From NCBI RefSeq assembly GCF_900107255.1, contig NZ_FNPH01000001.1:62001-126000 (forward strand): a DNA stretch of 64,000 bases, read 5' to 3'. The position numbers and the translations under genes are program-made. Below, piece by piece: positions 57,910 to 64,000 of this stretch; within the stretch, counting starts at the first letter, position 1, and the number at the start of each line of letters is the position of its first letter. The DNA comes from Micromonospora pattaloongensis. Its GTDB lineage: Bacteria; Actinomycetota; Actinomycetes; Mycobacteriales; Micromonosporaceae. The notes beneath the pieces are model-generated. The model saw nothing but the letters and a program-made list of their open reading frames with translations. It did not search any database and was not told the origin of the DNA.

Positions 57910-59231
57910 GTCGGTGGCACGCCGAGTACGCCTGGCTGGGCCGGCCGGGGCCCGCCGCCGACGTGCTGATCGAGGTCACCGACGGCCGCTTCACCGCCGT
58001 GACCGCCGGGGTCACCCCCGCGCCCGCCGACGCCACCCGGCTGGCCGGGCTCACCCTGCCCGGCCTGGCCAACGCGCACTCGCACGCCTTCCACCGGGCG
58101 CTGCGCGGGCGCACCCACGCCGAACGCGGGACGTTCTGGACGTGGCGGGACCGGATGTACGAGGTGGCCGCCCGGCTCACCCCGGACCGCTACCTCGCGC
58201 TGGCCCGCGCCACGTACGCGGAGATGGCGCTCGCCGGGATCACCTGCGTCGGCGAGTTCCACTACCTGCACCACGACGCCGACGGAGCCCGCTACGCCGA
58301 CCCGAACGCGATGGGCAGCGCCCTCGTCGAGGCCGCCGCCGCGGCCGGCATCCGGCTGACGCTGCTCGACACCGCCTACCTCACGGCCGGTGTGGACGGC
58401 GCGCCCCTGGCCGGCCCGCAACGCCGGTTCGGCGACGGGGACGCGGCGCGCTGGGCGGAACGGGTCGACGCGTTCGCCCCGGCCGGCGCGCACGTCCGAC
58501 GCGGGGCCGCGATCCACAGTGTCCGGGCGGTCCCGGCCGGGCAGCTGCCCGAGGTCGTCGGGTGGGCGCGCCGGCGGCACGCTCCGCTGCACGTGCACCT
58601 GTCGGAGCAGCGCGCCGAGAACGACGCCTGTGTGGCGTACCACGGGAAGACCCCGACCCGGCTGCTCGCCGACGCCGGCGCGCTCGGCCCGGCCACGACG
58701 GCGGTGCACGCCACCCACCTGACCGGCGACGACCTGGCGGCGCTCGGCGGCAGCGGCACCGGGGTGTGCCTCTGTCCCACCACCGAGCGGGACCTCGCGG
58801 ACGGCATCGGGCCGGCGCGCGGGCTGGCCGACGCGGGCAGCCCGCTCAGCCTCGGCAGCGACAGCCACGCGGTGATCGACATGTTCGAGGAGGCGCGCGC
58901 GGTCGAGCTGGACGAGCGGCTGCGCACGCAGCAGCGCGGCCACTTCACCCCGGACGAGCTGCTGGGCGCGGCGACCGCGGCCGGGCACGCCGCGCTCGGC
59001 TGGGCCGATGCGGGGCGGATCGCGGTCGGCCAGCGCGCCGACCTGGTCACGGTCCGGCTGGACACCGCGCGCACCGCCGGCACCGACCCGGCCGGCGCGG
59101 TCTTCGCGGCGACCGCCGCCGACGTCGCGCACGTCGTCGTCGACGGCCGGACCGTGGTCGCCGACGGCCGGCACGTCTCGATCGACGTGCCCCGCGCGCT
59201 CCGGCACGCGATCGCGGAGGTGATGCGATGA
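57900..59231 (+). CDS. hutF: Formimidoylglutamate deiminase
   Basis: A 443-residue amidohydrolase-superfamily enzyme that turns N-formimino-L-glutamate into N-formyl-L-glutamate plus ammonia. It has the zinc site [83 protein letters not shown] and [23 protein letters not shown], all highly diagnostic for HutF. Overlaps with both neighbours show coupling. Its presence sets the five-step pathway via formylglutamate rather than direct hutG hydrolysis to formamide. Confidence 0.96.
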   Translation: MRLSRWHAEYAWLGRPGPAADVLIEVTDGRFTAVTAGVTPAPADATRLAGLTLPGLANAHSHAFHRALRGRTHAERGTFWTWRDRMYEVAARLTPDRYLALARATYAEMALAGITCVGEFHYLHHDADGARYADPNAMGSALVEAAAAAGIRLTLLDTAYLTAGVDGAPLAGPQRRFGDGDAARWAERVDAFAPAGAHVRRGAAIHSVRAVPAGQLPEVVGWARRRHAPLHVHLSEQRAENDACVAYHGKTPTRLLADAGALGPATTAVHATHLTGDDLAALGGSGTGVCLCPTTERDLADGIGPARGLADAGSPLSLGSDSHAVIDMFEEARAVELDERLRTQQRGHFTPDELLGAATAAGHAALGWADAGRIAVGQRADLVTVRLDTARTAGTDPAGAVFAATAADVAHVVVDGRTVVADGRHVSIDVPRALRHAIAEVMR

Positions 59232-60403
59232 CCCTGCTGATCGACAACATCGGCGAGCTGGTGACCAATGTGGTCGGCGCCGGTGACGGCGGGCCGCTCG
59301 GGATCCGGCGCGACGCCGCGCTGCTGATCGAGGAGGGCCGCGTCGCCTGGGTCGGGGCGGCCGCCGACGCGCCCGCCGCCGACCGCCGGATCGACGCGCG
59401 GGGGGCCGCCGCGCTGCCCGGTTTCGTCGACAGCCACGCCCACCTGGTCTTCGCCGGCGACCGCGCCGCCGAGTTCGTCGCCCGGATGGCCGGACAGCCG
59501 TACACCGGCGGCGGCATCCGCACCACGGTCGCCGCGACCCGCGCCGCCACCGACGGCCAGCTGCGCCGCACCGTCGGGCGTCTGCGCGCCGAGGCGCTGC
59601 GGCAGGGCACCACCACGATCGAGATCAAGAGTGGGTACGGCCTGAACGTCGCCGAGGAGGCGCGTGCGCTGCGGATCGCGCGGGAGTTCACCGACGAGAC
59701 CACGTTCCTCGGCGCGCACGTCGTGCCGGTCGAGTACACCGACCGCCCCGACGACTACGTCGGGCTGATCTGCGGGCCGATGCTGGCCGCCGCCCGGCCG
59801 CACGCGCGCTGGATCGACGTGTTCTGCGAGCGGGGCGCCTTCGACGTCGACCACGCCCGGGCGATCCTGGCCTGCGGCCAGGCCGCAGGGCTGGGCGTAC
59901 GGGTGCACGCCAACCAGCTCGGCCCCGGGCCGGGCGTCCAGCTCGGCGTCGAGCTCGGGGCGGCCAGCGTCGACCACTGCACCCACCTGAGCGACGCCGA
60001 CGTTGACGCCCTCGCCGACGCGCCGACCGTCGCGACCCTGCTGCCCGGCGCCGAGTTCTCGACCCGGTCGCCGTACCCGGAGGCCCGGCGGCTGCTCGAC
60101 GCCGGCGTGACCGTCGCGCTGGCGACCGACTGCAACCCGGGCTCGTCGTACACCTCGTCGATGTCGTTCTGCATCGCGCTGGCGGTGCGCGAGATGGGGA
60201 TGACCCCGGCGGAGGCGGTGTGGGCCGCGACCGCGGGGGGCGCGCGGGCGCTGCGCCGCGACGACATCGGGGTGCTGCGCCCCGGCGCCCGCGCCGACCT
60301 GATCCTGCTCGACGCCCCGTCCCACCTGCACCTGGCCTACCGGCCGGGCGTACCCCTGGTAACCCACGTCCTGCACAACGGAGTCCCGCAATGCCAACCG
60401 TGA
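59228..60403 (+). CDS. hutI: Imidazolonepropionase
   Basis: A 391-residue zinc amidohydrolase hydrolysing 4-imidazolone-5-propionate to formiminoglutamate. Motifs are [113 protein letters not shown] and [17 protein letters not shown] at 59228 overlaps the hutF stop (ATGA), and the frame's upstream extension is a shadow of hutF. Third step of the pathway. Confidence 0.97.
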   Translation: MTLLIDNIGELVTNVVGAGDGGPLGIRRDAALLIEEGRVAWVGAAADAPAADRRIDARGAAALPGFVDSHAHLVFAGDRAAEFVARMAGQPYTGGGIRTTVAATRAATDGQLRRTVGRLRAEALRQGTTTIEIKSGYGLNVAEEARALRIAREFTDETTFLGAHVVPVEYTDRPDDYVGLICGPMLAAARPHARWIDVFCERGAFDVDHARAILACGQAAGLGVRVHANQLGPGPGVQLGVELGAASVDHCTHLSDADVDALADAPTVATLLPGAEFSTRSPYPEARRLLDAGVTVALATDCNPGSSYTSSMSFCIALAVREMGMTPAEAVWAATAGGARALRRDDIGVLRPGARADLILLDAPSHLHLAYRPGVPLVTHVLHNGVPQCQP

Positions 60404-61929
60404 CCGTCCAGCCCACCGGGGTGTCCCCGGCCGACGTCCTCGCCGTCGCCCGCGGCGACGCACAGGTCCTGCTCGCCGACTCCACCGTCGCCGCAATGGC
60501 GGCCAGCCGGGCCATCGTGGACGGCATCGAGCGCGCCGGGCGCCCCGTCTACGGCGTCTCCACCGGATTCGGGGCGCTGGCCAACACGTCGATCGCGCCG
60601 GAGCGCCGCTCGGAGCTGCAGCACGCGCTGATCCGGTCGCACGCCGCCGGCGTCGGCGCGCCGATGCCGCGCGAGGTGGTGCGCGCGATGATGCTGCTGC
60701 GGGCGCGGTCCCTGGCGCTCGGCCACTCCGGGGTCCGCCCGGTGGTCGCGCAGGCGCTGGTCGACCTGCTCAACCACGACATCACGCCGTGGGTGCCCGA
60801 ACACGGCTCGCTCGGCGCGTCCGGCGACCTCGCGCCGCTGGCGCACTGCGCGATGGTGCTGCTCGGCGAGGGGTGGGTGCTGGACAAGTCCGGAGCGCGG
60901 CACGACGGCGGCGAGGCGCTGCGACGAGCAGGACTGAGGCCGCTGGAGCTGGCCGCCAAGGAGGGGCTGGCGCTGATCAACGGCACCGACGGGATGCTCG
61001 GCATGCTGCTGCTCGCCATCCACGACGCCGCGCACCTGTTCACGATGGCCGACGTGACCGCGGCGCTCGGCATCGAGGCGATGCTCGGCTCGGACCGGCC
61101 GTTCCGGCCGGAGCTGCACAGCATCCGGCCGCACCCCGGGCAGGCGGTCTCGGCTGCCAACATCCACCGGCTGCTGCAATCCTCGTCCATCATGGACTCG
61201 CACCGCGACGACCTGGCGCACGCGGTGCAGGACGCCTACTCGATGCGGTGCGCCCCGCAGGTCGCCGGCGCGGCCCGGGACACCCTGTCGTTCGCCGAGT
61301 CGGTCGCCGGCCGGGAACTGGTGAGCGTGGTGGACAACCCGGTGGTGCTCCCCGACGGCCGGGTCGAGTCGACCGGCAACTTCCACGGCGCGCCGCTCGG
61401 CTTCGCCGCGGACTTCCTGGCCATCGCCGCCGCCGAGGTGGGGGCGATCGCCGAACGCCGCGTCGACCGGCTGCTCGACGTCTGCCGCTCCCGCGAGCTG
61501 CCCGCGTTCCTCTCCCCCGACCCCGGCGTCAACTCCGGGCTGATGATCGCGCAGTACACGGCCGCCGGGATCGTGGCGGAGAACCGCCGCCTCGCCTCGC
61601 CGGCCTCCGTGGACTCGGTGCCGACCTCCGGGATGCAGGAGGACCACGTCTCGATGGGCTGGGCCGCGGCGCGCAAGCTGCGTACCGTGCTGGACAACCT
61701 CACCAGCCTGCTCGCGGTCGAGCTGCTCGCCGCGGTCCGGGGCCTGCAGCTGCGCGCGCCGCTCACCCCGTCGCCGGCCGGCCGGGCCGCCGTCGAGACC
61801 GTCGCGCGGTTCGCCGGCGAGCCGGGCCCGGACATCTTCCTCGCCCCCGCGATGGAGGCGGCCCGCGCCGTCGTCGCCGGCCGCGACCTCCGCGCCGCCA
61901 TCGAGTCCGAAGTGGGGCCGCTGGCGTGA
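60391..61929 (+). CDS. hutH: Histidine ammonia-lyase
   Basis: A 512-residue histidase producing urocanate and ammonia. The MIO prosthetic group forms from Ala-Ser-Gly in [17 protein letters not shown]; other hallmarks are [48 protein letters not shown] and [22 protein letters not shown]. Length is standard. ATG at 60391 overlaps hutI by 13 bp. First enzyme of the pathway but last gene of the operon. Convergent with rdgB, whose stop is 7 bp away, with no terminator between. Confidence 0.97.
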   Translation: MPTVTVQPTGVSPADVLAVARGDAQVLLADSTVAAMAASRAIVDGIERAGRPVYGVSTGFGALANTSIAPERRSELQHALIRSHAAGVGAPMPREVVRAMMLLRARSLALGHSGVRPVVAQALVDLLNHDITPWVPEHGSLGASGDLAPLAHCAMVLLGEGWVLDKSGARHDGGEALRRAGLRPLELAAKEGLALINGTDGMLGMLLLAIHDAAHLFTMADVTAALGIEAMLGSDRPFRPELHSIRPHPGQAVSAANIHRLLQSSSIMDSHRDDLAHAVQDAYSMRCAPQVAGAARDTLSFAESVAGRELVSVVDNPVVLPDGRVESTGNFHGAPLGFAADFLAIAAAEVGAIAERRVDRLLDVCRSRELPAFLSPDPGVNSGLMIAQYTAAGIVAENRRLASPASVDSVPTSGMQEDHVSMGWAAARKLRTVLDNLTSLLAVELLAAVRGLQLRAPLTPSPAGRAAVETVARFAGEPGPDIFLAPAMEAARAVVAGRDLRAAIESEVGPLA

Positions 61930-61936
61930 CGACGGG

Positions 61937-62596
61937 CTAGCCGCGCGGCACCAGCACCTTCGCGATCACCGTGGCCAGGGCGCGGAACGCCTTGCCGCGG
62001 TGGCTGATCGCGTCCTTCTCCGCCGGCGACAGCTCGGCGTTCGTCCGGGTCTGCCCGTCACCGAGGAAGATCGGGTCGTACCCGAATCCGCCGGCGCCGC
62101 GCGGCGCGCGCAGCAGCCGCCCGGTCTGCCGGCCGTCCACCAGGTGCTCTTTGCCGCCCGGGAAAGTGTCGTTCGGCAGCACCAGCGCCGCCGCACACAC
62201 GAACGACGCGCCGCGGTGCTCGTCGGGAACGTCGGCGGTCTGCCCGAGCAGCAGCTCCAGGTTCGCCCGGTCGTCGCCGTGCCGCCCCGCCCACCGGGCG
62301 CTGAACACGCCCGGCATCCCGTTCAGGGCGTCGACCGCGATCCCCGAGTCGTCGGCCACCGTCGGCAGCCCGGTGTGGCGGACGCCCTCCCGCGCCTTCA
62401 GCAGCGCGTTCTCGCCGAACGTCAGGCCCGTCTCCGGCGCCTCCGGATACTCCGGTACGTCGTTCAGCCCGACCAGCTCCACCCGGTGCCCGCCGAGCGC
62501 GGCGTCGAGGATGCGCTGCAGCTCGACCAGCTTCTTGGCGTTGCGGGTGGCCAGCAGCAGCCGGGTCGGCAGCACTCCGGCGTCGGCGGCGCTCAT
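61937..62596 (-). CDS. rdgB: XTP/dITP diphosphatase (RdgB/HAM1)
   Basis: A 219-residue non-canonical purine NTP pyrophosphatase that cleanses ITP/XTP pools. Motifs are [105 protein letters not shown]. Full length. The ATG overlaps the rph stop by 4 bp; the rph-rdgB pair is conserved across actinomycetes. Confidence 0.96.
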   Translation of the reverse strand: MSAADAGVLPTRLLLATRNAKKLVELQRILDAALGGHRVELVGLNDVPEYPEAPETGLTFGENALLKAREGVRHTGLPTVADDSGIAVDALNGMPGVFSARWAGRHGDDRANLELLLGQTADVPDEHRGASFVCAAALVLPNDTFPGGKEHLVDGRQTGRLLRAPRGAGGFGYDPIFLGDGQTRTNAELSPAEKDAISHRGKAFRALATVIAKVLVPRG

Positions 62597-63321
62597 CCGG
62601 CCAACGCCGTCCGCTGCGCCTCGGCGAGCTGCGCGCAGCCGGCCACGCCGAGGTCGAGCAGCGCGTTCAGCTGCTCGCGGGGGAACACATTCGCCTCACC
62701 CGTGCCCTGCACCTCGACGAAGTCGCCCTCGCCGGTGCACACCACGTTCATGTCCACCTCCGCCGCGACGTCCTCGAGATAGCACAGGTCCGACCGCGCC
62801 TCGCCCTCGATGATGCCGACGCTGACCGCGGCGACCGAGCGGTGGATCGCCTGCGCCGGCTTGCCGACGAGCAGCTTGCGCCCGGCCATCCAGGTGACCG
62901 CGTCGTGCAGCGCGACGTACGCGCCGGTGATCGCCGCGGTACGCGTCCCACCGTCGGCCTGCAGCACGTCGCAGTCCAGCACGATGGAGTTCTCGCCGAG
63001 CGCCTTGAGGTTGACGCAGGCCCGCAGGCTGCGCCCGATCAGGCGGGAGATCTCATGCGTACGCCCGCCGATGCGGCCCTTGACGCTCTCCCGGTCGGAG
63101 CGGGTCGTGGTCGCGCGGGGCAGCATCGAGTACTCGGCGGTGATCCAGCCCAGCCCCGAACCCTTGCGCCAGCGCGGCACCCCCTCGGTGACGCTCGCGG
63201 TGCACAGCACCTTGGTGTCGCCGAACGCCACCAAAACCGAGCCCTCGGGATGGATGCTCCAGTGCCGGGTCAGGGTCACCGGCCGTAGCTGGTCGGGCTG
63301 TCGCCCATCGGGTCGTGCCAT
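62593..63321 (-). CDS. rph: Ribonuclease PH
   Basis: A 242-residue phosphorolytic 3'-5' exoribonuclease that trims tRNA 3' ends. Starts [44 protein letters not shown]; contains [73 protein letters not shown] and a C-terminal [31 protein letters not shown]. All catalytic Arg/Asp positions look intact. It is co-transcribed with rdgB. Confidence 0.96.
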   Translation of the reverse strand: MARPDGRQPDQLRPVTLTRHWSIHPEGSVLVAFGDTKVLCTASVTEGVPRWRKGSGLGWITAEYSMLPRATTTRSDRESVKGRIGGRTHEISRLIGRSLRACVNLKALGENSIVLDCDVLQADGGTRTAAITGAYVALHDAVTWMAGRKLLVGKPAQAIHRSVAAVSVGIIEGEARSDLCYLEDVAAEVDMNVVCTGEGDFVEVQGTGEANVFPREQLNALLDLGVAGCAQLAEAQRTALAG

Positions 63322-63388
63322 GGACGAAGCCTAAGTGCTCCCCGCGGCGGGCCGACCCGGGGTGTCCGCCAACGCCCGACCGCAGTGG

Positions 63389-64000
63389 TCAGACCTCGTA
63401 GCGCGCGCCGGGCCGGACTATCTCGACCGGGCCGGTGAACGTGGACGCCGCCGCCTCGTGCGTCTCCGACTCGCTGCCCCACGCCGCGACCAGATGCGTC
63501 AGCAGCAGCTTCCCGACACCCGCCTTCGCCGCGATCTCGCCCGCCTCCCGGCCGGTCAGGTGCAGGTCCGGCGGGTTCGCCACGCCGTCGAGGTAGCTCG
63601 CCTCACACAGGAACAGGTCCGCGCCCTGCGCCAGACGCAGCAGCGCCTCGCACGGCGCGGTGTCCGAGGAGTAGACCAGCACGCGCCCCTGGTGTTCCAC
63701 CCGCACGCCGTACGTCTCGACGGGGTGATTGACGCGGTCGACGCTCACCGAGAACGGACCGATCGGGAAGGTGCCCGGCTGCAGCCCGTAGAAGGTGTAG
63801 ACGTCGTCGACCGGACCCTCCGCCGGGCTGTAGGCGCTGGCGATCCGGTCCGGCGCACCGGCCGGGGCGTAGACCGGCAACGGCGGGTACGGCCCGTCCG
63901 GCGCGTAGCGCCGGACAACCACGTACGTGCAGGCGTCGAGCATGTGGTCACAGTGCAGGTGCGTCAGCAGGATCGCGTCGACGGCGTGCAGCCCGGCGTA
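63389..64000 (-). CDS. MBL-fold metal-dependent hydrolase, N-terminus beyond the window
   Basis: 204 codons of a metallo-beta-lactamase-fold protein open to the right edge. The most upstream part reads LHAVDAILLTHLHCDHMLD, the HxHxDH zinc motif, followed by PVETYGVRVEHQGRVLVYSSDTAPCEALLRLAQGADLFLCEASYLDG (third ligand Asp region) and LHLTGREAGEIAAKAGVGKLLLTHLVAAW (final His). The pattern with SSDTAP and LTGREAGEIA fits the RNase Z/YhfI-like MBL group often found beside rph and rdgB. About 50 N-terminal residues are outside the window. Confidence 0.92.
   Translation of the reverse strand, partial: YAGLHAVDAILLTHLHCDHMLDACTYVVVRRYAPDGPYPPLPVYAPAGAPDRIASAYSPAEGPVDDVYTFYGLQPGTFPIGPFSVSVDRVNHPVETYGVRVEHQGRVLVYSSDTAPCEALLRLAQGADLFLCEASYLDGVANPPDLHLTGREAGEIAAKAGVGKLLLTHLVAAWGSESETHEAAASTFTGPVEIVRPGARYEV

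Overview
The window is very GC-rich, dense DNA from an actinomycete, most likely of the Micromonosporaceae (Micromonospora/Actinoplanes relatives). The case rests on a complete conservon (sensor kinase, roadblock, DUF742, GTPase), Tat/Sec-secreted cellulose and peptidoglycan enzymes with CBM2 modules, a CebR-type operator, a Nur-type nickel box, leaderless promoters (TANNNT close to ATG/GTG) and tRNA genes without introns or unusual features. The family assignment is an inference from gene content; no marker gene was compared.

Layout. 0.1-6.8 kb: a VWA/solute-binding surface protein, a secreted-type lactonase-fold protein, then a GntR regulator with the three lactate-oxidation genes lutABC. 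6.8-10.9 kb: conservon cvnABCD on the minus strand. 11-13.5 kb: haem catalase and two small acidic proteins. 13.6-18.6 kb: a polymer-degradation cluster, with GH6 cellobiohydrolase, peptidoglycan amidase, GH25 muramidase and AA10 lytic polysaccharide monooxygenase. 18.6-23.3 kb: OsmC protein, a 51-residue basic protein, an XRE regulator divergent from a coupled pair of small Cys-containing genes, and an LPXTG-like fibronectin-III surface protein.

23.6-34.7 kb is the accessory part: a P-loop kinase, lipoprotein, beta-propeller membrane protein, a MerR-controlled metal operon, GrpB and SRPBCC proteins, then a zone of decay (integrase fragment, DUF2637 fragment, NUDIX and GT2 fragments). It is punctuated by two partial copies of the 3' half of tRNA-Lys(CTT) and ends at the intact tRNA-Lys gene. 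This is the footprint of repeated integration of mobile elements at one tRNA. A secreted PQQ-type sugar dehydrogenase sits inside this zone and carries the same 14-bp CebR-like operator as the GH6 cellulase about 17 kb away.

34.9-54 kb returns to core-like content: tandem L,D-transpeptidase lipoproteins, tRNA-His, oligoribonuclease, GT87 mannosyltransferase, a copper module (CopCD and YcnI) next to an ECF sigma factor and a divergent zinc-finger anti-sigma protein, a MauE/DsbA/copper-type membrane trio, a Nur-box-controlled cobalt/nickel ECF transporter (cbiMNQO-like), peroxiredoxin, tRNA-Leu, GNAT, MOSC and methyltransferase genes. 54.2-61.9 kb is a histidine-utilisation operon: RpiR regulator, hutU, an M20 amidohydrolase in the place of hutG, hutF, hutI, hutH. 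The window ends with rdgB, rph and a truncated MBL-fold hydrolase.

How parts may work together. CebR-type control could pair exo-cellulase with a PQQ dehydrogenase able to feed electrons to the AA10 LPMO. The lut operon oxidises lactate under a GntR regulator with a visible palindromic operator. The hut operon converts histidine to glutamate by the formiminoglutamate/formylglutamate route. All functions are from sequence reading only; no database search was run.
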